A stretch of 61,633 nucleotides of DNA from Nitriliruptoraceae bacterium (GCA_003565155.1 PXDB01000065.1:1-61633), one strand, 5' to 3'; shown: positions 1 to 9,173, counted from the first letter of the stretch. Notes: a model not told the origin generated them from the sequence alone. Numbers and translations: made by a program.

Positions 1-169
1 ACCCCGCTCGGCCCGCCGCCTCTCGACGACGGACTGGGGCCTGCTGCCGGGCACTCCGGTGTCTACCCGGTCGGGACTTCCACCCGCGGGCACGACGCAA
101 CTTCCAGGACGCAACATGGCCCCAAGGCTAGTAGGACCCCGGGGATGGTCCTGCACGCCGCAGGCGGGA

Positions 170-781
170 TCAGGGACGACGACGTGACCGCGCGGTGTGT
201 CGCTGCAGTCGCTCGGCGACCTCGCCCACGGGATCGCTGGCGCGGTGGGTGTCAACCTCACACACCTCGACATCGACCTCGCTGACCACGTCGTCCATAA
301 GGGTGAGGTAGCGGTCCACCACGTCGCCGAGGCTCGCGTCGTCGCGCTGATGCGCCCAGTGCCCTGCGTGCTTCGTACGCAGACGCTCGACGCAGACCGA
401 TACCGGAGCCCGGACGACGAGGAACACGTGCGGCCTCCGCAGACGCGTGAACGCCGCCGGCTCCGCCGGCACGGTCCCCCGAGCGCAGTGGCTGAGCAGC
501 CCATGCCAGGCACCTTCGTCCACCAGCAGCGGCACATCCCCGGGCTCCAGGGCGGCGAGGGCCGCGTCACGCCGCGCGATCGCGCTGAGCGCCGACCGGT
601 CCCGGTGGAGGCCGGCACGGACCGCCGTAACCGCGAAGCGCGGACGACACAGCAGCGCGCGGATCGCGCTTGCGTTCGCGTGGCCGGTAAGCCGGACCAC
701 CTCTGCGACCCCCGCCTGTGACAGTCCACGGGCCAGCGTCGCCTTGCCCGAGCCGTTCGGACCTATCACCTCGACCAGCAT
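170..781 (-). CDS. P-loop kinase of the thymidylate-kinase-like class
   Basis: A 203-residue protein opening with MLVEVIGPNGSGKAT. Residues 7-13 form a Walker A loop, but residue 14, normally Ser/Thr, is Ala, followed by Thr15. LLVDEG near residue 87 looks like Walker B, and RLRTKHAGHW near residue 133 looks like a lid region. These are features of small nucleoside or sugar-nucleotide kinases; the substrate cannot be read. The ATG has an upstream GGGAG and lies 12 bases after the stop of the glycosyltransferase on the same strand, so the two are probably one operon. That context suggests phosphorylation of a glycan precursor, which is inference. Confidence 0.7.
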   Translation of the reverse strand: MLVEVIGPNGSGKATLARGLSQAGVAEVVRLTGHANASAIRALLCRPRFAVTAVRAGLHRDRSALSAIARRDAALAALEPGDVPLLVDEGAWHGLLSHCARGTVPAEPAAFTRLRRPHVFLVVRAPVSVCVERLRTKHAGHWAHQRDDASLGDVVDRYLTLMDDVVSEVDVEVCEVDTHRASDPVGEVAERLQRHTARSRRRP

Positions 782-793
782 GCCACCGGCTCC

Positions 794-1882
794 CTAGGAC
801 CTCGAGGCGGAGCGCATCCGGCTCAGCACGTCCTGCCACCGTCGTGCCACCGGTCCGATCTCGAACTGCGCGAGGCAGTGCTGCCTCGCGGCCGGCCCCA
901 GCTGGCCGGCCCGCTCCCCCACGTCTCGGACGGCCGTCGCGGTCGCCTGGGGGTCTTCGCGGGGCACGAGCCTGCCGGTCCGTCCGTCGAGGACGATGTC
1001 GACGATGCCCTCCACCGGGGTCGCGACCGCGGGGATCCCCATGATGCCCGCTTCGATCAGGACCGCCGGCATGCTGTCCCCCGCACGGCTGGTCAACCCG
1101 AGGACGTCAGCCGCGGCGATGGCCTCCGCGCCGGAGCGCACCGGCCCGTGGATGACGACCCGGTGATCCGGAACACGCTGCGCCAACTGCTCCAGGCGCT
1201 GCTGCTCAGGACCGGCACCGACGAGCAGTAACTGCCACGCCGCCAGCGGTTCGTGCTGCATCGCCCGGACGAGGATGTCGACCCCCTTCTCGGGAGCGAA
1301 CGCCCCGAGCGACACCAGCGTGTGACGGTCCGGATCCAGTCCGAAGCGCGCACGTGCGGCCCGTCTCGCCGACGCATCCACCGGTGGGCAACGTTGCGCG
1401 GGCACCCCGTTCGGCACGATCGTGATGTCCTGCGGGTCCACGCCGAAGTCGCTCACCAGCACGTCCGCCGCACCCTGCCAGAGCGCGGTCACATGATCCG
1501 TGGCGGCGAGGGCCAGGCGGGTGCGCCGACGTCTGGCCGGCGTGTTGACCCAGAACCGCTGCTCGCTGATCTGCCGGTAGACGAAGGGTGTGGGCGAACC
1601 CTGCGTGGCCACTGCGCACATCGGCAGGGTCGTGGAGCCGTGCCCGATCACCACCGCACCGCGGTTGATCGCGCGCCGCAGCGACGCCAGGGTGGCCGGG
1701 TGTCGCCGGCTCGGCCCCAGCACCTCGAAGTCCAGGGCAGAATCGCCGGAGGCCGGCGACAGCGCCACCGTGCGGACCGACTCGCCGAGACCTTCCAGCG
1801 CGAGGTGCAGATCCGCGGCGAACACCTGCCCTCCGCGACGATCGTTGTCGGTGATGACCTGCAGGATGGGAGGCGTCGCCAC
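794..1882 (-). CDS. GT4 (group 1) glycosyltransferase
   Basis: A 362-residue GT-B enzyme that would move a sugar from a nucleotide donor to a lipid-linked or surface glycan acceptor at the cytoplasmic face. It begins MATPPILQVITDND; the C-terminal half holds NGVP, FAPEKG and, near residues 270-295, the donor-site block IEAGIMGIPAVATPVEGI typical of GT4. The frame stays open far upstream, but GTG at 1882 is preceded by GAGGTG at good spacing and the upstream translation is Arg/Pro-rich, so I take GTG. It is transcribed divergently from the next glycosyltransferase and followed by the P-loop kinase. Donor and acceptor are unknown. Confidence 0.85.
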   Translation of the reverse strand: MATPPILQVITDNDRRGGQVFAADLHLALEGLGESVRTVALSPASGDSALDFEVLGPSRRHPATLASLRRAINRGAVVIGHGSTTLPMCAVATQGSPTPFVYRQISEQRFWVNTPARRRRTRLALAATDHVTALWQGAADVLVSDFGVDPQDITIVPNGVPAQRCPPVDASARRAARARFGLDPDRHTLVSLGAFAPEKGVDILVRAMQHEPLAAWQLLLVGAGPEQQRLEQLAQRVPDHRVVIHGPVRSGAEAIAAADVLGLTSRAGDSMPAVLIEAGIMGIPAVATPVEGIVDIVLDGRTGRLVPREDPQATATAVRDVGERAGQLGPAARQHCLAQFEIGPVARRWQDVLSRMRSASRS

Positions 1883-2043
1883 GTTCGCACCTCGCAGGGT
1901 CGGGAACACGCTCGACAGGGACACAGCAGGCACGCGGCCGACCTGCCCGCCCGACACCTGACGGTCGATCGAGCGCAAGGTGAGCCTAGTACCTTCCACC
2001 CACCCACCCCGGGCACAGGACCGATCCACCGACGGAGACCCGA

Positions 2044-3303
2044 CTGAGCGAGACGCCGCACCAGCGCACGGAGCCCGCCGGCGACGGTGCCGGGGCGCTG
2101 TTCGTCCTGCCGATCGGTCGCGAGCGACAGTCCGGCCCCGTCGCCGCGTGGGCGACCACCTCCGGATGGGCACACGGTGCCGAGCGGCTGCTCGGATCGG
2201 CGTGGGTGCTGTCGGACGCCGGCAACTTCCCACCGTCGGAGGCGGCGGCGCTCGTTGCACCCGTGAACGCGCCGCTGGGCGGGAGCCCGCCGAGCTGGAG
2301 GAGCCGCGTGCCGGAGCCGCCGATCACCCTGCTGAAGGACCTGCGGAGGGCGCGAGCCGGGCGCCGCGCCGGGCTCGGTCGTGGCGGTGGCCCATGGGAC
2401 GGACACGACATCCGGTTCGTGTGGCAGCGCCACGTGCTGTTCCGGCGTGACGGGATCGCGCTCAGCCGGGCGTTGGGCGTGCCCATGGTGCTCTCCGTCC
2501 ATGCCATGCAGGTCGAGGAAGCCGCGTCGTGGGGCGTCGGTCGCCCGGGGTGGTCCCGGTACGCCGAGCGGTGGGGTGAGCTGCCCCAACTGCAGGCAGC
2601 GGACCTCCTCGCGTGCGTGTCCGACGCCGTCGCTGCGTCGGTCGCGCAGCGGGGGGTAGCGGAGGAACGGATCCTGGTGACGCCGAACGGTGTCGATCTC
2701 GACCACTTCCGACCGCGCCCCGATCGCGATGCGCTGCGGGAGCGACTGGGTCTCACCGATCGTTTCGTCGTGGGTTGGAGCGGCAGCTTCCGCCGTTTCC
2801 ACGGCCTGGAGCTGGCCCTGTCGGCGATGTCGCAGCTGCAGCGAAGCGACCCGGAGGTCGTCCTGTTGCTCATGGGCGACGGGCAGCAGCGAGCAGCCCT
2901 GGAGCAGCACGTCGCCGACCTCGGACTCGACAACGTGCGCTTCACGGGCGCGGTCTCCTATGAGGAGATGCCGCGCCACCTCAGCGCCTGCGATGCCGGC
3001 CTGGTGCTGAGCCCGGCGGAGGGCAGCTTCCACTACTCGCCGGTGAAGCTCCGCGAGTACATGGCCTGCGGGTTGCCGGTCGTTGCCCACCGCGTCGGCG
3101 AACTCGAGCACACGTTGCAGCACGAGGTGGATGCGCTGCTCATCCCGCCCGGTTCGACGGACGCGTTGGCGCGCGGCGTGGCACGGCTGCGCGCAGAGGA
3201 CGCGCTGCGGGAACGACTCGCCCGCCGCGGTCAGGCCCTCGCCCGGGAACGCTGGTCCTGGGACCTGCAGGTGCAGCGGGTGCTCACCGCCCTGGGTCGG
3301 TGA
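2044..3303 (+). CDS. GT4 glycosyltransferase, probable CTG start
   Basis: A 419-residue GT-B enzyme. The C-terminal block KLREYMACGLPVVAHRVGEL (about 335-354) and the segment TPNGVDLDHFRP mark a GT4 glycosyltransferase. The first ATG/GTG/TTG in frame is GTG at 2206, but convincing family sequence (FVLPIGRERQSGPVAAW) lies before it. The frame is closed by TAG at 1987 and no canonical start occurs between. CTG at 2044 has ACGGAGAC 5-7 bases upstream and gives MSETPHQRTEP, so a CTG start is my choice. The 161-bp gap to the divergent glycosyltransferase should hold both promoters. It probably acts in assembly of the same glycan. Confidence 0.8.
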   Translation: MSETPHQRTEPAGDGAGALFVLPIGRERQSGPVAAWATTSGWAHGAERLLGSAWVLSDAGNFPPSEAAALVAPVNAPLGGSPPSWRSRVPEPPITLLKDLRRARAGRRAGLGRGGGPWDGHDIRFVWQRHVLFRRDGIALSRALGVPMVLSVHAMQVEEAASWGVGRPGWSRYAERWGELPQLQAADLLACVSDAVAASVAQRGVAEERILVTPNGVDLDHFRPRPDRDALRERLGLTDRFVVGWSGSFRRFHGLELALSAMSQLQRSDPEVVLLLMGDGQQRAALEQHVADLGLDNVRFTGAVSYEEMPRHLSACDAGLVLSPAEGSFHYSPVKLREYMACGLPVVAHRVGELEHTLQHEVDALLIPPGSTDALARGVARLRAEDALRERLARRGQALARERWSWDLQVQRVLTALGR

Positions 3304-3361
3304 CCCCCCGGGAGCGGCAGCGCCGACGATCGTGGAGCAGCGGCAAGGCACTCACGCGAGG

Positions 3362-3934
3362 TCAACCGGGCGCGGACGGCGGGCCCGGTTCGCCCGATGT
3401 TCGCGGTCGCAGCACGATCCCGACCGGCCCCATCAGCCGGATCGCCCACACGTAGACGGGGAGACGGACGATCCACCGGCGCAGCGACGCCCCGCCGCCC
3501 GAGCCGAGGACGCCGGCTCGCTGCGCTGAGCGCAGCGCCGCCGTGGAGCCGACGAGCGGGATCAGGTAGCTCGGCTGGGCTGCGGAGGGCCAGAGCAGGA
3601 CCACCGCATCCAACCGGGCGCCGGAGGCGACCGCCAGACGTCGCGCGGCACGCCGCGGTCGCAGGAACCACGGCCACCACCCGTGACGCGCGCGCAGTGC
3701 CGCGCGCCGACGATCCAACACCAGCAGGACGCCCCCGTGCTCCAGTGCGGTGGCGATCGTCCGGCGCTCCACCTCGAACCAGCGGTCCAAGGACCCATCT
3801 GGCGGCGGGACCAGCCTCGCCACGGGGCCGTCTGGCTGCCCGTCCGACCTGCCAGCCAGCAGGAACGCGCTCATGTCCGGTTGCACGCTGACCTCGTCGC
3901 TGCCCGCAGATGCCGATGGCTCGAGGGTCCCCAC
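3362..3934 (-). CDS. Uncharacterised protein with weak methyltransferase-like C-terminus
   Basis: A 190-residue protein starting at GTG with GGTGGAG six bases upstream. The middle (GGVLLVLDRRRAALR, then LDAVVLLWPSAAQPSYLIPL) resembles the C-terminal half of SAM methyltransferases found in polysaccharide loci, where the loop after the last strand reads WPs..P..liPl. The glycine-rich SAM-binding segment is absent, so it is either a truncated relic or a different protein. A hydrophobic stretch near residue 155 (VYVWAIRLMGPVGIVL) could be a membrane helix. It converges with the preceding glycosyltransferase and is divergent from the kinase-like gene. I assign no function. Confidence 0.5.
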   Translation of the reverse strand: MGTLEPSASAGSDEVSVQPDMSAFLLAGRSDGQPDGPVARLVPPPDGSLDRWFEVERRTIATALEHGGVLLVLDRRRAALRARHGWWPWFLRPRRAARRLAVASGARLDAVVLLWPSAAQPSYLIPLVGSTAALRSAQRAGVLGSGGGASLRRWIVRLPVYVWAIRLMGPVGIVLRPRTSGEPGPPSAPG

Positions 3935-4054
3935 GTCCGCTCCACCGGTGGTGAGCTACTACCGTCCGGCGCTGTGCAGGAGGCTGTCCTGCGAATGTAG
4001 CCAGCACGGTGCGTGCTGACCGAACGAGCGGCCACCATGGCCGTAGGAGTGAGG

Positions 4055-5122
4055 ATGACGCGAGTGCGTACGGGTGACCTGCACCGATCGGGCACTGCAC
4101 CCGTTGCTGCGCCACTGCACCGCATCGAGGCCTGGGTTCGGTCTGAGTGCCCGACCTGGCTCCCCGCCGATGCGCAGAGGCCGCTGCGTGTCAGCGCGCT
4201 GTGGGGACACCGGCCCGGCCGCGCCACCCTGCTGGTGTCGCACCGCGGCAGGCGTGCCCCCCGGATCGTGGTCAAGCTCGCCAGCCGTGACATCGATCCC
4301 GGACATCTGTTGCGGGAACACCACGCGCTGCGCACCGCCGCGCAGGACCTGCCTCCGGACGTCACGGACACGATGCCGCAGTCGCTCGGGCTGTACGAGG
4401 ACGACGACATGGTGGCGTTCGCGATGACCGCGGTCGAAGGCCGCCGTTCCACCGTGCCGGCGCTGACCTCGTCGCGGCCGTCCCGACGCGATCGGCACCG
4501 TCTCGAACGTCACGTCGCGGAGGTACGCGCATGGTCCGCGCGGCTGCGCGAGGTGTCGCCGTCTCGCGAGATGGTGGCACTCGCCGACAGCCGCATCGGG
4601 GACAGCCTGCGGATCCGCCCCGAGCCCGACACCGTGGCACCGGCCGGCCGACATCGGCTGCGGGACATCCTCGAGAGCCGTGATCTTGGGACGTTGCGTT
4701 GGGAACCGGTCTGGCAACACGGCGATGTGGCGGTCGGCAACGTCCTGCGCTTCCGCGGCGGCGTCCACCTCGTGGACTGGGAGACCGCTCGGCACGATCA
4801 CATGCCCTGGCGTGATGATGCGCACCTGCTCCTCAGCTTCGCACGCGACGCGCAACGCAGCCTCGGATCGGATCGCATCGCGACCGCGATGCCGCGCATG
4901 CTGGCACCGACGACGTGGGGTGGGCAGCTACTCGCGGGCCTCTACCGCGAGCGGTGGCCGCACCCTGTGCCGCTCGGCACGGCGCTGTTGCTCACGGCAC
5001 TCGACTGCGCACGTCCGGATGTCCTGGGCCCCGATGTCGCGCGCCATTGGGCTCAGCTGGCCGTCGACCTGACCAGCGACGAGGTGTTGCGGCGATCCTG
5101 CCCGTGGCTCGTGCCGTCCTGA
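4055..5122 (+). CDS. APH-fold phosphotransferase
   Basis: A 355-residue protein of the aminoglycoside-phosphotransferase/choline-kinase fold, which moves the ATP gamma-phosphate to a small-molecule hydroxyl. HGDVAVGN at about 222-229 is the Brenner motif (catalytic Asp and Mg-binding Asn), DWE at 241-243 is the second metal motif, and IVVKLA supplies a likely ATP-binding Lys near 74. ATG 4055 follows GGAG at seven bases; an in-frame GTG at 4013 is possible but lacks a site. With glycosyltransferases and a P-loop kinase nearby, a sugar or glycolipid substrate is likelier than an antibiotic. A weak GC-rich inverted repeat follows the stop. Confidence 0.75.
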   Translation: MTRVRTGDLHRSGTAPVAAPLHRIEAWVRSECPTWLPADAQRPLRVSALWGHRPGRATLLVSHRGRRAPRIVVKLASRDIDPGHLLREHHALRTAAQDLPPDVTDTMPQSLGLYEDDDMVAFAMTAVEGRRSTVPALTSSRPSRRDRHRLERHVAEVRAWSARLREVSPSREMVALADSRIGDSLRIRPEPDTVAPAGRHRLRDILESRDLGTLRWEPVWQHGDVAVGNVLRFRGGVHLVDWETARHDHMPWRDDAHLLLSFARDAQRSLGSDRIATAMPRMLAPTTWGGQLLAGLYRERWPHPVPLGTALLLTALDCARPDVLGPDVARHWAQLAVDLTSDEVLRRSCPWLVPS

Positions 5123-5350
5123 CCCCAGGTCCGGGGCCTGGTGGCCGGCTGGGGACACCTCGTGATGGTCCGACCGCGCGAACCCAGCGACAACTCCATG
5201 TCGCTGTCGGAACGCCGAGGTGTCCTCTCGTCCTCCGTTCGCACGGTGCCCTCCGCCGGTGGCGTCGGCTACGAGGCACGGGACGCTACGGAGCCGGCGG
5301 TGCCACTCCTCATCGAGGCTCGCGACGACCGCGCGCCTGCCACAGCCGGA

Positions 5351-6490
5351 TCACCCGTCACTCGCCGCCAGGACGGTCTGGACGAAGGCGCGCAGGTGCC
5401 GCTCGTCGACGAAGCGGTCACCCGCGGCGGGTGCCAGCGCGGCCACCATCTGCTGCACGGAGCGCTGGCCGTCGGCGAGGTGCAGGACCTCGCGAGCCAG
5501 ATCCGCGTGTTGCGGGGTCGGGACCGGCCGGCTGTCTACACGCCGCTCCGCCGAGCGACGCGTCAGGAAGGTGCCGTAGAAGGTGGACTGGTGTGCGGAG
5601 CTGACCGCTTCACCATCCCGTGAGAGCACGGTGTCCCAGGTAGTGATGTCGAGCCGCGGCCGGACGTCGAGGTGGACGTCCAACCGGTCGCCGGGCGCCA
5701 CCTCGGCCGCGAAGGCGGTGGGCAGCAGGTTGCACCAGCGGTCGAAGCGCTCCGGCGCCCACGGATCGTTGGTCAAGGTGACCGATGGGGACATCTGTGC
5801 GCGGAAGAAGCCGAGCCAGCCCGCCAGCCGACCCGGGGTGTCGATGGTGACGGACGCGTCCGCGCGGATCGGCCCGTCGTCGGTCGCGTCGATGGCTGCC
5901 ACCTGCTGCGGCGGCCCAAGCGGCGTGAACCGCTCGCCGGCCTGGACGCGCCACTCGGTGTTGTGGGCGTGGTCGGCTCCCACCGACAGGTCCAGCCCGG
6001 TTGCACCACCGTCCTGCCAGCCGGTGACCATCGGCAGGCCCTCAGCATCAGCCACCGGAACGAGGTGGAGCGTGAAGCGCGCAGGGACGAACCGCGCATC
6101 GGGGGCGGCCAGGCGGGCCTTCGCGTCGGCGTAGAACCCGAGCACGCCGGCATCGTGGACGAGGCCGCCGATCTGATCCCCGACCACCACGTCGACCGGC
6201 TGCTCGAGGACCAGGGTGGTGGACATCTTCCGACGGTGCTCGACGCGATCGGCGTAGCCGTTCGCTGCGGCCAGCCCCTCCGCGAACGCGATGATGTCAC
6301 CGGCATCGACGGCGATCACCCGGCCGGCGCCGGCCTCGAGCGCGAGGTAGCCGAGCAGGCCGCTGCCGGCACCGAGGTCGAGGACGATGTCGCCCGGTCG
6401 CACGACCTCGGCCAGCGCACGGCGGTAGGCGTCCAGCTTCCGCTCGTCGCGGAGGTAGCCGAGGTGTTCGTCCAGCTCACTCTGCGACAT
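5351..6490 (-). CDS. PRMT-like SAM methyltransferase with possible RRE-like C-terminus
   Basis: A 379-residue class I methyltransferase. DEHLGYLRDERKLDAYRRAL before the SAM loop and VLDLGAGSGLLGYLALEAGA (residues 36-55) match the arginine-methyltransferase arrangement, in which a helix precedes the Rossmann core and a beta barrel follows (here 170-320). The PRMT acidic hairpin appears as VVVGDQIGG, with Asp where Glu is usual, so arginine specificity is uncertain. The last 50 residues (HLADGQRSVQQMVAAL...) look like the winged helix of PqqD/RRE proteins. The ATG overlaps the upstream RRE gene by 14 bases, implying coupled translation. Position in the lasso cluster suggests precursor tailoring; the target is unknown. 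Confidence 0.72.
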   Translation of the reverse strand: MSQSELDEHLGYLRDERKLDAYRRALAEVVRPGDIVLDLGAGSGLLGYLALEAGAGRVIAVDAGDIIAFAEGLAAANGYADRVEHRRKMSTTLVLEQPVDVVVGDQIGGLVHDAGVLGFYADAKARLAAPDARFVPARFTLHLVPVADAEGLPMVTGWQDGGATGLDLSVGADHAHNTEWRVQAGERFTPLGPPQQVAAIDATDDGPIRADASVTIDTPGRLAGWLGFFRAQMSPSVTLTNDPWAPERFDRWCNLLPTAFAAEVAPGDRLDVHLDVRPRLDITTWDTVLSRDGEAVSSAHQSTFYGTFLTRRSAERRVDSRPVPTPQHADLAREVLHLADGQRSVQQMVAALAPAAGDRFVDERHLRAFVQTVLAASDG

Positions 6491-6779
6491 CGACGTCGGC
6501 TCCTGGTGTGCGCTGCGCGTCCCGCAACAGTCCTGCCGCGGTCATCGACGACAGCAGCGCCTCGAGGTCCGTCTCCAGCCGTTGCGCGGTCACCTCGTAG
6601 CGACGCTGGAGGTCGTCCAGGGCGTCGGCCACGGAGAGCGACAGCACGAGATCGACCATCTGCGCGGCGACGGGGTCGAGGCCGAAGTAGCGCTCCCGAT
6701 CGAGGTGGACGTAGATACGCAGCCCCTGGACGTCGCGACCGAGTACGCCCTCAGCGAGTTGGAACGCAGGTGCCGTCAC
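6477..6779 (-). CDS. PqqD-family RiPP recognition element
   Basis: A 100-residue PqqD/RRE fold. Strands YVHLDRERYFGLDPVAAQ lead into helices MVDLVLSLSVADALDDLQRRY and LETDLEALLSSMTAAGLL, the usual winged-helix order. RREs bind the leader of a RiPP precursor and present it to processing enzymes. GTG 6779 has a strong AGGAGG seven bases upstream. The gene sits between the exporter (38-base gap) and the methyltransferase (14-base overlap), so it may serve that methyltransferase rather than the leader peptidase. Which of the several local RREs binds the precursor cannot be told from sequence alone. Confidence 0.8.
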   Translation of the reverse strand: MTAPAFQLAEGVLGRDVQGLRIYVHLDRERYFGLDPVAAQMVDLVLSLSVADALDDLQRRYEVTAQRLETDLEALLSSMTAAGLLRDAQRTPGADVDVAE

Positions 6780-6817
6780 GACAGGACCTCCTGGCAGGCA
6801 CGGGTCGCGGGCGCACC

Positions 6818-8710
6818 CTACTCCTCGGGTCGTCGTGACGGCGCAGCTGCGTCGATCGGCAGCCCGTGGAGCTCCGGAGCGCCCTCCAGGTTCGCTGCGT
6901 CGGGGCGCTCCGGGAGGTAGCCGCGGGCCTGCAGGCGGAACAACTGGGCGTAGCGGCCGTCGAGGGCCAGCAGCTGGTCATGGGTGCCGAGTTCGGTGAT
7001 GCGGCCGCCGTCCATGACGCAGATGCGATCCGCCATGCGCACCGTGGAGAAGCGGTGGGAGATCAGCAGCACGCTGCGCCCCTCCGCCAGCGCCACCAGA
7101 CGCTCGAACAGGCGCTGCTCCTCGATCGCGTCGAGGGCGGCCGCCGGCTCGTCGAGCAGCAACAGCGGCGCGTCACGGAAGAAGGCGCGGGCGAGCGCGA
7201 CCCGCTGCCACTGCCCGACCGACAGGTCCCCGCCACCCTCGTAGGCGCGCGAGAGCATCGTCTCGTAGTCGGAGGGCAGACGGGAGAGGGCGTCGTCGAT
7301 GCCGGCCAGGCTGGCGGCGGCACGCACCGCATCCAGCTCCTCCAAGCGTGGGTGGTCACTGATGCCGACGTTCTCGCGCGCGGTGAGCTCGTAGCGGACG
7401 AAATCCTGGAAGACCACGGACAGGGTGCGCCACCAGAGGGTCCGATCGATGTCGGAGATGTCGGTGTCGCCGTAGCGGATACGACCGGCCGTCGGCTGGT
7501 ACAGGCCGGCGACGAGGTGTGAGAGCGTGGTCTTGCCGGATCCGCTCAGCCCGACCAGGGCGACGATCTCGCCCGGCTCGATGGTCAGGGAGATGTCCGT
7601 GAGCACCTCCTGGTCGGTCCCCGGGTAGGTGAAGGAGACCTGCTCGACGTGCAGGGCCGCGGGTGTGAGGGCCGTATCGGCGAGTTCAGCCGGCACCTCG
7701 TCCCGCCGGTGGGCCTTGAAGCGCTCGAAGTCGTCGAGGAAGAGCGTGGCCTGGCGGAGCGAGCCGGCGGCGTTCGCGGCTGAGCTGAGCCGCTGGCTGA
7801 GCTGTTGGAGGGCCACGATCGCCACCGCGGCGTCACCGAGCGAGATGACCTCACGCAGGGCCGCGTTCGCGACCACCAGCAGCACACCCGTGACCGCCGC
7901 GGCGTTGAACGCGGTTGCGAGCCCCGTGTAGCGCACCTGCTGGTCCATCACATCGGTCATCCGGCGGATCTTGCGCTCGTAGATCCGCGCCCACCGTTCC
8001 TGCAGCGGGCGTGCCAGACCGAAGACGCGCAGCTCACGACCGTGATCGCGGCCGGTCTGCGCGCGGTAGAGGTAGTACAGCAGGCGGTCGTCCGGTGTGA
8101 GCTCCATCTGGGCCTGGAACGCGACGCGTGCGGAGGCACGGGCCGCCAGCAGCGCTGGTCCGGCGATGACCACCACGATCGGCAGTACCTGCGGGATGGA
8201 GGTCGCCAGGACCACCACCACCACCACGGAGGCGGCAGCCACGTTGATCAGCCCCAACAGGTCGTACATCAGCTGCATCGTGTGCTCGGGCGCCTCGTTG
8301 CGGGCACGGTCGAGCAGGTCGTTGAACCGCTGGTTCTCGAACTGGTGGTACTCCACCGAGGTGGCCACCGCGATGATGTCGCGGGCCACGTGGCGGTTGA
8401 TGTGCTCGGTCGCCACGAAGCGATAGCGACGGGTCAGGACCGCGGCCAGCCCGGACACCGTGAGGGCGGCGGCCAACAGCAGCGTCGGCGTCAGGATGCC
8501 CCCAGGGTCCTGCGCGTCGGTCGTGAGACGTTCGACCAGCTCGCGGCCTGCGAAGAGCAGCACACCGAGGGCGAGCGCGCCGACCATCTCCACCACCACG
8601 GAGGCGAGGAAGGGCCGTCGCGCCGCCACCCAGGCGATGCGCCCGGCCGTGCGGACCGCGTCGACCAGCCGCGGGCCCCCGCGCCCGAACCGGCCTTCAG
8701 CGCGTACCAT
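6818..8710 (-). CDS. ABC exporter, fused permease-ATPase, lasso-cluster type
   Basis: A 630-residue half-transporter: an N-terminal membrane domain with about six helices (VVVEMVGALALGVLLFAGR, VVVVVVLATSIPQVLPIVVV and others) and a C-terminal ATPase. Walker A GLSGSGKTT is at 387-395, signature LSVGQWQR at 496, Walker B LLLLDEP near 516-522, H-loop ISHRF further on. As a dimer it would pump substrate outward. The same role is played by McjD-type transporters in lasso clusters, and the RRE and methyltransferase genes follow it in one operon. ATG 8710 has CGGAG eight bases upstream; longer starts add only basic residues. A glycolipid substrate cannot be excluded. Confidence 0.88.
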   Translation of the reverse strand: MVRAEGRFGRGGPRLVDAVRTAGRIAWVAARRPFLASVVVEMVGALALGVLLFAGRELVERLTTDAQDPGGILTPTLLLAAALTVSGLAAVLTRRYRFVATEHINRHVARDIIAVATSVEYHQFENQRFNDLLDRARNEAPEHTMQLMYDLLGLINVAAASVVVVVVLATSIPQVLPIVVVIAGPALLAARASARVAFQAQMELTPDDRLLYYLYRAQTGRDHGRELRVFGLARPLQERWARIYERKIRRMTDVMDQQVRYTGLATAFNAAAVTGVLLVVANAALREVISLGDAAVAIVALQQLSQRLSSAANAAGSLRQATLFLDDFERFKAHRRDEVPAELADTALTPAALHVEQVSFTYPGTDQEVLTDISLTIEPGEIVALVGLSGSGKTTLSHLVAGLYQPTAGRIRYGDTDISDIDRTLWWRTLSVVFQDFVRYELTARENVGISDHPRLEELDAVRAAASLAGIDDALSRLPSDYETMLSRAYEGGGDLSVGQWQRVALARAFFRDAPLLLLDEPAAALDAIEEQRLFERLVALAEGRSVLLISHRFSTVRMADRICVMDGGRITELGTHDQLLALDGRYAQLFRLQARGYLPERPDAANLEGAPELHGLPIDAAAPSRRPEE

Positions 8711-8808
8711 CGGGGCACTCCGGGAGCAGTGGTTGCGCTTTCGGGGACCGCGCCGGGCGGAGGCTAACACGGGCGCCTGCGACCGACCGACGACCCGGGG
8801 AGCGATCG

Positions 8809-9111
8809 ATGCGGGAGCTGACGGGCCGGCTACGGCTCGCCGATGACGTCCTCCTCCAACCGCTTTCGGACGGGGAGGCCATCGTCGTCATCCTCGAGCC
8901 GACGACCGAGCGGGTCATGGCGCTGGATGTCACCGCGACCCGCATGCTGGATGCGGTGCTCGAGGCCGGCGACGTCGATGCGGCCCTGCCGCAGCTCCAG
9001 CGCCACTTCGGGGTGCCCGAGGAGCGCCTCCGCGCGGACGTCAGCGAACTGATGGCGCGGCTGTCAGCGCAGGGTGTGCTGCACGACGACGGTGTCGGGC
9101 ACGTGCACTGA
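8809..9111 (+). CDS. PqqD-family RiPP recognition element
   Basis: A 100-residue PqqD-like winged-helix protein: strand pair LLQPLSDGEAIVVILEPTTERVMALD, then TATRMLDAVLEAGDVDAALPQL, then the terminal helix LRADVSELMARLSAQGVL. The layout is that of stand-alone RREs. It is the only cluster gene between the exporter and the phosphoribosyltransferase-like gene on the plus strand, divergent from the exporter across 98 bp and converging with the latter. GGGGAG stands six bases before ATG. It differs clearly in sequence from the RRE at 6477-6779, so they are not recent duplicates and probably have different partners. Confidence 0.75.
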   Translation: MRELTGRLRLADDVLLQPLSDGEAIVVILEPTTERVMALDVTATRMLDAVLEAGDVDAALPQLQRHFGVPEERLRADVSELMARLSAQGVLHDDGVGHVH

Positions 9112-9173
9112 GCCGGCCCTTCGATCGGCCACGCCGGGTGGGAGCCGGTGCACCGCTGCACTGCGGCGACGGT

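Noticed and set aside
3231..4115. 294-codon minus-strand frame overlapping the gene at 3362-3934
   Set aside because: Different frame, Arg-rich, and it covers the divergent promoter region and two gene ends. The 190-residue frame has the better ribosome site and plausible protein segments.
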